A stretch of 64,000 nucleotides of DNA from JBBECJ01 sp963763325 (lineage in GTDB: Bacteria; Chloroflexota; Chloroflexia; Thermomicrobiales; CFX8). The position numbers were made by a program, and so were the translations under genes. Location of the stretch: contig CAVXOL010000001.1 in assembly GCA_963763325.1 (NCBI GenBank), forward strand, positions 186,001-250,000, given 5' to 3'. Every line of letters begins with the position of its first letter. Position 1 is the first letter of the stretch. Under the pieces are notes generated by a model, which made no database searches, was not told the DNA's origin, and saw nothing but the letters and a program-made list of their open reading frames with translations. This document shows, one piece after another, positions 56,217 to 64,000 of this stretch.

Positions 56217-57596
56217 ATGAGCTTGCGCCGGTTGAAGTGGTTGACGATCCTCTCCCCGCTCGTCTTCTTCGGGCTGCTTGGGGCAGGGCGGGAGTTTCTG
56301 TTCCCGTCGCTGTTCGGGAGCTGGCCGGGATACCTGCTGCTGGCCGGGATCGTCCTGATCGCGGCGCTGTTCTTCTCCGAAGTCGTCTTCAACGTCATCG
56401 ACCGCACCCAGGATGAGCTTGAGCAGACCAACCGCGAGCTACTGGCGCTGCACGAGGCCGGGCTTGACATCATCGGTGATCTGGAGTTGGGAACCGTCCT
56501 CCAGCGGGTCGTTGATGAGGCGCGGCTGCTGGTCGGGGCGCGCTATGGGGCGCTGTCGTTTCTCCACGAGGACGGCAAGGGGATCGAGGCGTTTCTGACA
56601 TCAGGGATCACGCCTGAGGAGCGGGCAGCGATCGGCCCGATCCCGGAGGGACACGGACTGCTGGCGGTCGTGTTGCAACAGGGAGAGGGCCTGCGGCTTG
56701 ATGACCTGAACCAACACCCGGACGCGGTCGGCTTCCCGCCTCGCCACCCAGCGATGTACTCGCTGCTGGCTGTCCCGATCATCGCTTCTGGCCGAATACT
56801 TGGAAATCTCTACGTGACCGAGAAGATTGATTTCCCGACGTTCGACCAGAGCGACGAGGAGACACTGGATCGGTTCGCGACTCAGGCGGCACTCGCGATC
56901 GAGAACGCCCGGCTCCACCGCCAGGTCGGGGCGCTTGCGATGGTGGAGGAGCGCGAGCGGATCGCGCGCGAGATTCATGACAGCGTCGCTCAGGTGCTTG
57001 GCTACGTCAACACGAAAGCCCAAGCCGCCGAAGAGCTACTGCGAGCCAACCAGCCCGAGAAGGCGGCCACCCAGATTGGCCAGCTTGGCGCGGCTGCCCG
57101 CGACGCCTACGCCGATGTCCGCGAGCATATCCTCGGCTTGCGGACAGCCGCAACCGTCGAGCGCGATTTTCTGGCAACCTTGCAGGAGTACATGACGCGC
57201 TGGAGGGAACAGAGCGGCGTCGCCGCAACACTCGTGACCGAGCCGTCCGACAGGTTCACGCCACAGCTCTCGACCGCCGCCGAGCTGCAACTCCTGCGCA
57301 TCATCCAGGAGGGGCTGTCGAACGTCCGCAAGCACGCCGGGGCGACAGTCGTGACGGTCCACCTGATCGCGGACGACGGCTGGATTGAGGCGCGGATCGA
57401 AGATAATGGGTCGGGGTTCGACCCTGCTGCGACCAGAGGCGCCGACTATCCACGCTTCGGGCTGTCAACGATGCGCGAACGCGCCGAATCGGTCGGTGGG
57501 ACACTGGAGATCGAGTCAGGAACCGGACACGGGACACGGGTCGTAGCCCGGATGCCGAAGGAGCCGAGCATCTTCACCAGCCGGATCACTGCCTGA
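56217..57596 (+). CDS. GAF-domain sensor histidine kinase (NarL-type)
   Basis: About 459 residues. Two N-terminal membrane segments (LTILSPLVFFGLLGAG and SWPGYLLLAGIVLIAALFFS), a GAF domain at about residues 65-215 (LEAGLDIIG-like LHEAGLDIIGDLELGTVLQR), a HisKA_3 dimerisation box with the phosphorylated His in ERERIAREIHDSVAQVLGYV, and a HATPase with EGLSNVRKHAGATVV and IEDNGSGFDP. Followed by its response regulator 31 bases downstream. The start may be an upstream GTG at 56202; no ribosome site decides. The signal is unknown but GAF domains often bind small ligands or heme. Confidence 0.92.
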   Translation: MSLRRLKWLTILSPLVFFGLLGAGREFLFPSLFGSWPGYLLLAGIVLIAALFFSEVVFNVIDRTQDELEQTNRELLALHEAGLDIIGDLELGTVLQRVVDEARLLVGARYGALSFLHEDGKGIEAFLTSGITPEERAAIGPIPEGHGLLAVVLQQGEGLRLDDLNQHPDAVGFPPRHPAMYSLLAVPIIASGRILGNLYVTEKIDFPTFDQSDEETLDRFATQAALAIENARLHRQVGALAMVEERERIAREIHDSVAQVLGYVNTKAQAAEELLRANQPEKAATQIGQLGAAARDAYADVREHILGLRTAATVERDFLATLQEYMTRWREQSGVAATLVTEPSDRFTPQLSTAAELQLLRIIQEGLSNVRKHAGATVVTVHLIADDGWIEARIEDNGSGFDPAATRGADYPRFGLSTMRERAESVGGTLEIESGTGHGTRVVARMPKEPSIFTSRITA

Positions 57597-57627
57597 GCCG
57601 TGACTGTCGCGTCTACCGGAGGAATTG

Positions 57628-58278
57628 ATGAGAGTCCTGATCGCTGACGACCACGCCCTCTTCCGCGACGGCCTGAAGAGCCTGCTCGACGCCCGCGGCA
57701 TCGATGTCGTCGCCGAGGCACGCAACGGGCGTGAGGCGGTCAGTCTGGCCCGGCAGCACAACCCCGAGATCGTCCTGATGGATCTGACGATGCCGGAGAT
57801 GACGGGACTCGAAGCAACACGGTTGATCAGCGCCGATTTGCCGGACGTCAAGGTCGTCGTGCTGACGGCCTCCGAAGACGACGCTGACCTGTTCGAGGCG
57901 ATCAAGTCTGGGGCGCAGGGGTTCCTGCCGAAGGACATTGAGTCGGCGCGGCTCTTCTCGATGCTGGAAGGCGTCATGCGAGGTGAGCCTGCCCTGACAC
58001 CCGGCCTGGCCCGTAAGCTGCTGACAGAGTTTGCTCAACCAGTGCCGGCTCCAAAGGAGCAGCCGCCAACGTTGCTGACCGATCGCGAGCGCGAGGTACT
58101 GGAGTTGCTGGTCGAGGGCGTCACCTCCAACCGTGAACTGGCCGACCGGCTCTTCGTTAGCGAAAACACGATCAAGTACCACCTGCGGAACATTCTCACC
58201 AAGCTCCACCTGCAGAATCGCGCCCAGGTCATCTCCTACGCCGTCCGCAACAAGCTCATCGAGCCGACGCCGTCGTAG
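57628..58278 (+). CDS. NarL/LuxR-type response regulator
   Basis: A 216-residue regulator. Receiver domain with DD in LIADDHALFRDGLKSLL, phospho-acceptor Asp in EIVLMDLTMPEMTG, and the Lys in GAQGFLPKDIESARL; HTH domain LTDREREVLELLVEGVTSN and LFVSENTIKYHLRNILTKL. ATG behind GGAGGAATTG. Pairs with the upstream kinase. Targets may include the nearby DoxX-like or nir genes, but no binding sites have been established. Confidence 0.94.
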   Translation: MRVLIADDHALFRDGLKSLLDARGIDVVAEARNGREAVSLARQHNPEIVLMDLTMPEMTGLEATRLISADLPDVKVVVLTASEDDADLFEAIKSGAQGFLPKDIESARLFSMLEGVMRGEPALTPGLARKLLTEFAQPVPAPKEQPPTLLTDREREVLELLVEGVTSNRELADRLFVSENTIKYHLRNILTKLHLQNRAQVISYAVRNKLIEPTPS

Positions 58279-58289
58279 CGACGGACGTC

Positions 58290-58387
58290 GGGAATCGGGA
58301 ACCGGGAATCGGGGGTATTCGACCTCCGGGGTTCTTGGGTAACGTGCTCGATCATCCAACTCCGAATCCCGATTCCCGGTTCCCGCT
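58290..58387. repeat. inverted repeat of GGGAATC/GGGAACC units
   Basis: Perfect 18-base arms at 58296-58313 and 58368-58385, beginning 12 bases after the response-regulator stop. The units are the same as at 48342-48454. Spacer of 54 bases. Confidence 0.8.
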
Positions 58388-58600
58388 CTCCCCTACCCCG
58401 CCGGGTAGGCCACAACCCATCCCCCGTCGCGTTCGCAAACAACCCGCTTGGATGTGTTGTGAATTTCTTCACTGATGGATAGTAGTGACGTGAACGGAAG
58501 GACCGACGGGGGACACTCGGGAAACGACTCCTGTCGCGAACGCCGTCAACGGCCCGCATGTGTGGGCCGGGATGGGTATCCCAAGCGATAGGAGATCGAG
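58388..58600. promoter_or_regulatory. leader region of DoxX-like gene with small palindrome
   Basis: About 210 bases. GTGAA-TTTC-TTCAC (58459-58472) is a perfect inverted repeat overlapping TTGTGA (58457-58462), and GATAGT follows 15 bases later (58478-58483). This is a weak promoter/operator suggestion for the gene at 58601. I see nothing else. Confidence 0.3.
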
Positions 58601-59434
58601 ATGACGCGCACGATGACACGGACGACGACCTACCTCCTGACCGCCGTCTCGGCGGTGCTGTTCCTGTTCCTCTCGTGGGCCTTCGCCGACGGGTTGTTCA
58701 ACCTCGACAACCTCTTCTCCGGCCACTACTACTCCGAGTACACCATCATCACCTACCTGATGCTGGCCTCGATCCTCGTCGCCGGCTACCTGCAGGCACG
58801 CCGCCTGCCCGACGACGGTGTCCACATCCGTCCGACCAGCGACACGACCACCGCCGGCCAGACCGACGACCCGACGCTGTGGAAGATGCTGCTCGGCAAC
58901 ACCTATCTGGCCATCTTCTGGATGCCGCTGCGCTACTTCATCGGCCTCGAGTGGCTCCAGGCCGGTGAGCACAAGCTGCGTGACAGTGCCTGGATGGACG
59001 GTGGCTCGGCACTCCAGGGCTACTGGGAACGGGCGGTCGCCATCCCCGAGCCACCGGGCCGTGCCGCCATCACCTATGCGTGGTACCGCGATGTGCTGCA
59101 GTACATGCTCGATCACGAGTGGTACACCTGGTTCGCGAAGCTGATCGCGGTCGGCGAGTTCCTGGTCGGGATCGGGCTGATCGTGGGTGCCTTGGTCGGG
59201 ATCGCCGCCTTCTTCGGGACGCTGATGAACTTCAGCTTCATGCTGGCGGGGTCGTCCTCGACCAACCCGGTTCTGTTCGGGCTGACGGTCTTCCTGGTGC
59301 TGGCCTGGAAGGTGGCCGGGTACTGGGGACTCGACCGCTGGCTGATCCCGGCACTGGGAGCACCGTGGCAGGTCGGGGCACTGTTCCAGGCGGATGGCGA
59401 GACCGTCCCACAGGATGGACATGCCCACGCCTGA
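58601..59434 (+). CDS. DoxX/TQO small-subunit-like membrane protein
   Basis: A 277-residue protein with several membrane segments: YLLTAVSAVLFLFLSWAFA, YTIITYLMLASILVAGYLQA, a large central part with RYFIGLEWLQAGEHKLRDSAWMDGG (the DoxX-family region), KLIAVGEFLVGIGLIVGALV, FFGTLMNFSFMLAGSSSTNP and VFLVLAWKVAGYWGLDRWL. DoxX-type proteins act with quinone or thiosulfate-related electron transfer, for example the small subunit of thiosulfate:quinone oxidoreductase. No second subunit is near. Role inferred from family. A strong terminator follows. Confidence 0.75.
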   Translation: MTRTMTRTTTYLLTAVSAVLFLFLSWAFADGLFNLDNLFSGHYYSEYTIITYLMLASILVAGYLQARRLPDDGVHIRPTSDTTTAGQTDDPTLWKMLLGNTYLAIFWMPLRYFIGLEWLQAGEHKLRDSAWMDGGSALQGYWERAVAIPEPPGRAAITYAWYRDVLQYMLDHEWYTWFAKLIAVGEFLVGIGLIVGALVGIAAFFGTLMNFSFMLAGSSSTNPVLFGLTVFLVLAWKVAGYWGLDRWLIPALGAPWQVGALFQADGETVPQDGHAHA

Positions 59435-59465
59435 CCCACGCCTGACGCACCGACGCACCACGACC

Positions 59466-59491
59466 GAGGCCCGTCCACACGGACGGGCCTC
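59466..59491 (+). terminator. perfect 11-base hairpin
   Basis: GAGGCCCGTCC, loop ACAC, then the exact complement, ending in CTCTCTC. It is 32 bases after the DoxX-like gene stop. Confidence 0.85.
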
Positions 59492-59867
59492 TCTCATGTA
59501 TTCGAGTGGACTCCGAGGGATGCGCGAGATCACCAACGGCATCGCCGAGTAGTTGTGCGCCGCCAGGCTGGCTGCCAACCTGCCCGATGCCGATAGAGAG
59601 ACAAGTATCGAAAGCCTCGGAAGTGAGATCTTCGCGGTAGAGTCAGTACCAGCAACGCTTGCATAGGTGGTTACAGCAACCTGCCCCGATGGATGATTCT
59701 TCCTACCCCACCGGTTCCTCCAGGGCAGGTGGAAACTACCCGATCCGGTTCACCGTCAACCACCCTGCCGGTCGTGTTCGTTTTTCGTGCTGGGCCGCAT
59801 GCTTGCACCAACGACGAAGCGCAAAACACGGTACACCGAGCACGGCAATGCCGGCAGGAGGAACGCA
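59492..59867. promoter_or_regulatory. nirK upstream region
   Basis: About 375 bases with no convincing gene. CGATA (59591-59595) and TATCG (59606-59610) form an interrupted dyad of 20 bases, a possible operator. I see no clear FNR/Dnr (TTGAT-N4-ATCAA) box. Confidence 0.35.
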
Positions 59868-61436
59868 ATGGTCGCACAGCAGGTTTCACAACTCACAACA
59901 TCAATGATGAATCGGCGCTCACTGCTGAAGCGGGCCGGCCTGATGGGCCTGACCTTCCCGGCCGCCGGCATGCTGCTCAGCGCCTGCGGTTCCGACAAGC
60001 CTGTTACCCAGAGCGGCATGACGCAGAACGTCGCAGCGCCAACGACAACGGCTGGTGGGGCTGAGACGATCGCTAATACCGAGGTCGCCGAGCTGACAGT
60101 CACGGCAGTTGACCTGGCCTTCCAGCCCACCGAACTAACCGTTGCGCACGGGCAGAAGGTGCTGCTGACCTTCATCAACAACGGCGCGATCGAGCACGAC
60201 ATCCAGGTGGTTGGCGCGAAGGCGCATGACCTGAAGGTGATCGAGCAGCCGACCGGCTTCAACGCTCGGATGCAGGAGGTCATGGCGCAGGGTGCGCCAT
60301 ACGCTGGAGCCGGCGCCGGTGAGCAGATGGTGGTTGAGTTCAGCGCGCCAGATGCCGGAACCTACGAGTTCATCTGCGCCGTGCCGGGCCACGCGATGGC
60401 AGGAATGAAGGGTACCTTCACCGTCACTGGCGATGACGGTACGACGGCCGCAGCACCAGCCGCGACCGAGCACAGCGGCGATGGCCACTCGATGTCGACC
60501 GGCACAAAGGTCGGCGAGCCATACCCGGCCGATCGGCTGCCGCTGCCAGTTGTCGCGCCGCCGGTTGGCACGCGCGGGCCACAGCTCGTCAAGCAGGAGA
60601 TCGAGATTCGCGAGATCGTCGGCTACATGGACGAGGGCATCGCCTACGAGTTCTGGACCTTCGGCGGCACGATCCCAGGCCCGATGTTGCGGGTGCGGGT
60701 TGGTGACACGGTTGAGTTGACGCTGAAGAACCCGGCCGAGAGCAAGATGCCGCACAACATCGACCTGCACGCTGTGACCGGCCCGGGCGGCGGCGGCCAC
60801 GACACGCTGGTGACACCCGGCCAGTCGGCGACGATCCGCTTCAAGGCGATGAAGGCCGGTGTCTACGTCTACCACTGCGCGACGCCGCCGATCCCGCACC
60901 ACATCTCGAGCGGCATGTACGGCCTGATCGTCGTCGAGCCGGAAGGCGGGCTGCCGGAAGTCGATCGCGAGTTCTACGTCATGCAAGGCGACTTCTATCT
61001 GGAAGGCGCGCGTGGCGAGCAGGGTCTGCGGAACTTCTCGATGGACAAGATGCTCGACGAGCGACCTGACTACGTCGTCTTCAACGGTGGCGTCGGCGCG
61101 ATTACTGAGGACCGCGCCTTCAAGGCTCAGGTTGGCGAGACGGTCCGCATCTTCTTCGGAGTCGGCGGTCCGAACATCGTCTCGAGCTTCCACGTCATCG
61201 GCGAGATCTTCGACCGGGTGATGCAGGAAGGCGCAGCCGAGTGGACGTCCAACATCCAGACGACACTCGTCCCGGCCGGTGGCGCAACAATCGTTGACTT
61301 CAAGGTCGAGGTGCCAAGCACGCTACTGATGGTCGATCACAGCCTGGGTCGCCTCGCCAAGGGCGCGGTTGGGATGATCGTGGTCGAGGGCGAAGGCAAC
61401 TCGGATGTCTATGAGGTCGTCGAAGCGGCTCACTAA
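59868..61436 (+). CDS. nirK: copper nitrite reductase with extra N-terminal cupredoxin domain
   Basis: About 522 residues; reduces nitrite to nitric oxide. A twin-arginine-like lipoprotein signal comes first (NRRSLLKRAGLMGLTFPAAG, lipobox LLSAC). A fused cupredoxin domain follows, with His in GAIEHDIQV and CAVPGHAMAGM. The NirK core follows: IPGPMLRVRVGDTVEL, HNIDLHAVTGPGGG (active-site Asp and type 2 His), YVYHCATPPIPHHISSGMYG (type 1 Cys/His/Met and type 2 His), FHVIGEIFD (catalytic His) and MVDHSLGRLAKG (type 2 His). All ligands are intact. ATG follows AGGAGG. The upstream cupredoxin may be a built-in electron donor. Confidence 0.92.
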   Translation: MVAQQVSQLTTSMMNRRSLLKRAGLMGLTFPAAGMLLSACGSDKPVTQSGMTQNVAAPTTTAGGAETIANTEVAELTVTAVDLAFQPTELTVAHGQKVLLTFINNGAIEHDIQVVGAKAHDLKVIEQPTGFNARMQEVMAQGAPYAGAGAGEQMVVEFSAPDAGTYEFICAVPGHAMAGMKGTFTVTGDDGTTAAAPAATEHSGDGHSMSTGTKVGEPYPADRLPLPVVAPPVGTRGPQLVKQEIEIREIVGYMDEGIAYEFWTFGGTIPGPMLRVRVGDTVELTLKNPAESKMPHNIDLHAVTGPGGGGHDTLVTPGQSATIRFKAMKAGVYVYHCATPPIPHHISSGMYGLIVVEPEGGLPEVDREFYVMQGDFYLEGARGEQGLRNFSMDKMLDERPDYVVFNGGVGAITEDRAFKAQVGETVRIFFGVGGPNIVSSFHVIGEIFDRVMQEGAAEWTSNIQTTLVPAGGATIVDFKVEVPSTLLMVDHSLGRLAKGAVGMIVVEGEGNSDVYEVVEAAH

Positions 61437-61565
61437 TCAGCCGGCAACAGGTCCATCCGGAGAGGGTATGGGGATCCAGACCGGGTGGGCCAGACGGTAA
61501 GCACGGAAGCGGAGACGGACGGGAATCCGGCTCCGCTTCTCTTCATCGTGAGAAAGGGAGAAACC

Positions 61566-61799
61566 GTGAGCTACGTCGTCAACGTCGAGGAGCAGGTCGC
61601 TGCCATGATCGAGTCTGTGCCGATCCGGCAGGTCGTCGATCTGCATCCGGAAGTAATGCCGATCCTGGCCGGACATGGCGTGGACCTGTGTTGCGGTGGC
61701 GGGCATACCATCGCCGAAGCGATCCGGATGCATGGTCTGGATGGTGAGCTGGTCACGGCGGAGATCGCTGCCGCCCTCGTCGTGCAGGCGAGGGGGTGA
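61566..61799 (+). CDS. DUF542/ScdA N-terminal domain protein
   Basis: A 77-residue protein consisting only of the DUF542 (ScdA_N) domain: VPIRQVVDLHPEVMPILAGHG and VDLCCGGGHTIAEAIRMHGL with the CCGGG motif. In RIC/YtfE proteins this domain precedes a di-iron hemerythrin part and repairs nitric-oxide-damaged Fe-S clusters; here the rest is missing. GTG at 61566 follows AAAGGGAG. Position between nirK and a heme-copper-like gene supports a nitric-oxide stress role. The next gene begins 1 base after its stop. Confidence 0.8.
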   Translation: MSYVVNVEEQVAAMIESVPIRQVVDLHPEVMPILAGHGVDLCCGGGHTIAEAIRMHGLDGELVTAEIAAALVVQARG

Positions 61800-61800
61800 G

Positions 61801-63051
61801 ATGGGCCGCCGCTTTATTCCAATCGTCATCATCGTGGCGGTCGCGGCATTTGCCGTGGCCGCCGCCGCGCTCGCGTTCGTCGCCGACGAGCCGCAGCTGT
61901 GGAGCGCGTCTGTCGGGTTGATTGTCCTGGGCGGGATCACGCCGATGATCTACGCCGTCAACGTTCGGATCGTGCCGGTCTTCAGCCGCCGGCAGTGGGT
62001 CCATCCGCAGGTGGTCTACGCCGCGATCTCAGCCGGAGTCGCCGGAGGCTGGATCGTCTTTCTCGGGCGTGGGCTGCCAAACGCAGACAGTGGAGGAGGC
62101 TGGCCACGGCCTGGCGCTGATCGGCGGCATCCTCTTCGTTGCCAGCCTGATCCGCCTGTTTCGCTCCGAACCAACGACCAAGGCCGCCCCGCCGCTGCCC
62201 TTCACGGAGCAGGCCGCCATCGACAAGGTCGGCATCACCTTCACGCGGATGGCGGGAATCTACCTGCTGCTGGGGCTGACGGTCGGGTACGTGACGCAGA
62301 TCTGGACACCCGACCGGGGCCGCTGGGATCTGGTCTGGGCGCACACGTTGCTGCTGGGCTGGTTCCTGCAAATGGTTTCCGGCGTCTGCTACCACGTCCT
62401 GTCGCGCTGGACGGGGGAACGCTGGCGTTCACCGGGGCGGATCCGCGCGCACCTGCTGGCCGTCACCTTCGGGCTGCCGGCGATGGTCGGCGCACTCGCC
62501 TTCGACCTCGACTGGCTCTTCGCGATTGCCGGGCCGTTGCAGGCGATCGCCCTTACGCTGTTCGTCTGGAACATCTGGCCGCTGGTCGCGAAGATGCCGG
62601 CCATATCGCGGCTGGGGATGTTCCTCGCCGCCTCGTACCTGGTGCTGGGTGTGTCGATCGGCGCATCGGCCGCGATCGACCCGGCCAACCACGTCCGGAT
62701 GCGCTTCAGCCACGCGACGATCAACCTGCTCGGCTTTGCCGGCCTGCTGATCTGCGCCGTTGGCTACTACCTCTTCCCACGGCTGGCCGGGCATCGTCCT
62801 GCGCTGGCCGCGACTCGCGAAGATCCAGATCGTCGCTCATGCGGTTGGCGTCGCTGTAGTCGCGACGGCATGGTGGTGGTATCTGGCCAGTAGATGAAGG
62901 CGCTCGGGTGCTGATCTCACTTGGCGCGTTGCTGGTGGCCGCGAGCTTCGTCACCTTCGCCGGGATCATCGGCGGGACGTTCCTGAGCAGCAGCCAGTCA
63001 GTCGTCTCCAGCATCAACCTCCAGCCACGCCGCTCGTCCCAGCCGCGCTAG
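61801..63051 (+). CDS. NnrS/heme-copper-oxidase-like membrane protein (frameshifted)
   Basis: About 415 residues with some 11-12 hydrophobic segments. IYAVNVRIVPVFSRRQW early on resembles NnrS. A motif HxxxLLGWFLQxxxGxxYxxLxR appears as WAHTLLLGWFLQMVSGVCYHVLSRW and again as SHATINLLGFAGLLICAVGY. The first of these is similar to the next gene's THGHILFVGWFLQFAVGVAYW, so heme ligation by these His is likely. Three breaks near 62090, 62780 and 62888 are each repaired by one base. NnrS proteins help cells resist nitric oxide. The neighbourhood supports this, but substrate and cofactor are inferred. Confidence 0.65.
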
Positions 63052-63060
63052 AATCACGAG

Positions 63061-63531
63061 ATGGACCCTGTCAGTGTTCGGTTGGTGCGCGCGTCATTAC
63101 TCTGGCTGGTCGCAGGTTTCACGCTCGGCGCGCTGATGCTTTCGGATGCGCTCGTCCCCGGTGACTGGCGGCTCTGGTTTGCGCCGACCCACGGCCACAT
63201 CCTCTTCGTCGGCTGGTTCCTGCAATTCGCGGTCGGCGTCGCCTACTGGCTGCTGCCGCGCAAGCGGACGCCCGAGCGCCCGTTCGGTTACCACGAGCCG
63301 AGCGCGTTCGCCGCCTTCACACTGTTGAATACCGGATTGCTGCTGCGCGTCGTTACCGAGCCACCCGACCGCGCCGGCAACGGCGGCAACATCGTCGATG
63401 TCGTGCTGGCGGCTTCGGCGGTCCTGCAACTCGCGGCCATCATCATCATCGCCAGCCAGATCTGGCCCCGGATCGTCCCGCGCCGTCAGGCCAGGACACC
63501 CGGCAGTTCCGAGCCGCCAGTAGCTGAGTGA
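63061..63531 (+). CDS. four-helix membrane protein, heme-copper-like
   Basis: A 156-residue membrane protein with about four hydrophobic helices. The second helix pair (APTHGHILFVGWFLQFAVGV) carries His residues and closely resembles repeats in the preceding gene; AAIIIIASQIWPRIVPRRQA is the last helix. It looks like a short piece of a cytochrome-oxidase-subunit-I-like fold. Probably forms a complex with, or is derived from, the preceding protein. ATG at 63061; the frame is intact. Function unknown. Confidence 0.65.
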   Translation: MDPVSVRLVRASLLWLVAGFTLGALMLSDALVPGDWRLWFAPTHGHILFVGWFLQFAVGVAYWLLPRKRTPERPFGYHEPSAFAAFTLLNTGLLLRVVTEPPDRAGNGGNIVDVVLAASAVLQLAAIIIIASQIWPRIVPRRQARTPGSSEPPVAE

Positions 63532-63645
63532 GGCTAGCGGTCGTCATTGTCCCAACGTTCAACGTGTCGAAAGCGATGTTGCCGATGACTCGGTATGATC
63601 TAACCGGCCAGGAGACGAGTGCGGGACATGGGAGGATGGGGAGCG

Positions 63646-64000
63646 ATGGCAGGGATCGAGACGGATGTGATTGTCGTCGGCGCGGGGAACGCGGCGTTGT
63701 GCGCGGCGCTTGTCGGCACGCGAGCAGGGCGCGCGCGTCACCGTCCTCGAGTGGGCGCCGAAGGAGCTGCGTGGCGGCAACAGCCGCTTCACCGGCGGGA
63801 TGGTCCGCTTCGTCTACGAGAACCTCGATGACCTCGTCCGTGTCGTCCCTGATCTTGATGAGGACGAGAAGGTCAACACCGACTTCGGCGCCTACACCCG
63901 CGAGCAGTTCTTCGAGGACATGGAGCGGCTGACCCAGTACCGCGCCGACCCCGACCTGGTCGGCGCTGATGATCGACAGCAGCCTCGACACCATGGTCTG
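63646..64000 (+). CDS. FAD-dependent dehydrogenase, partial (frameshifted)
   Basis: N-terminal FAD-binding Rossmann motif AGIETDVIVVGAGNAALCAAL, then EQGARVTVLEWAPKELRGGN and SRFTGGMVRFVYENLDD, like the fumarate-reductase/tricarballylate-dehydrogenase flavoprotein family. The frame breaks near 63720 (one extra base) and again near 63962. The gene runs past the right edge. Its role relative to the nitrogen-oxide genes is not clear; it may be a separate unit. Confidence 0.75.

Overview
The window is high-GC DNA with short intergenic gaps and frequent GTG/TTG starts. It looks like a chromosome segment of a Chloroflexota bacterium, most likely of the Thermomicrobia/Sphaerobacter type. The pointers are the many large STAND regulators, the T/P-rich lipoprotein-like extracellular proteins, a NirK with an extra cupredoxin domain, and a glycine-reductase-like protein. 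This placement is inferred from gene content; no rRNA or tRNA gene was recognised.

Layout. 1-9.5 kb: a partial CNNM transporter, a J-domain membrane protein, a SLOG-like protein divergent from a sugar-kinase-like/AAA+ fusion, a glycosyltransferase/polysaccharide-deacetylase fusion, and pdxT-pdxS. 9.6-26.6 kb: metabolic genes (methyltransferase, hydrolase, PPOX-type oxidoreductase, S9 peptidase, BtpA-like, FGGY kinase, SDR), a diguanylate cyclase, a collagen-like secreted protein, a very large SARP/STAND/LuxR regulator, two small two-gene modules and a CHRD surface protein. 26.8-36 kb: a fragmented subtilase, malQ and a second STAND regulator. 36-48.8 kb: cupin, GNAT, a PEP-utilising protein, two more small modules, a GrdB-like gene with an in-frame TGA, metG, a VOC protein, a VPS10/BNR-repeat protein, DinB and Rieske proteins. 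49-56 kb: a second surface protein, MFS, amidase, dipeptidase and another small module. 56-64 kb: a two-component pair, a DoxX-like protein, and a nitrogen-oxide group made of NirK, a DUF542 protein, two heme-copper/NnrS-like membrane proteins and a partial flavoprotein.

Many genes are interrupted by single-base frameshifts, mostly one extra base, densest at 27-33 kb and 40-48 kb. Removing one base restores textbook family sequence, so these look like sequence errors rather than decay. I annotate such genes as one interrupted CDS each.

Most interesting points: (1) a GrdB-like gene whose in-frame TGA falls exactly at the first position of a CxxC-type redox motif and is followed at the right distance by a hairpin like a bacterial SECIS, so a candidate selenoprotein; (2) two distant copies of the same kind of module, a small alpha/beta protein followed by a HEPN-like protein, each behind a palindrome; (3) the divergent SLOG-like and sugar-kinase-like/AAA+ pair with a palindrome covering both promoters; (4) a family of long near-perfect inverted repeats built of GGGAATC/GGGAACC/GGGAACA units at gene 3' ends, which supply the C-termini of two proteins.
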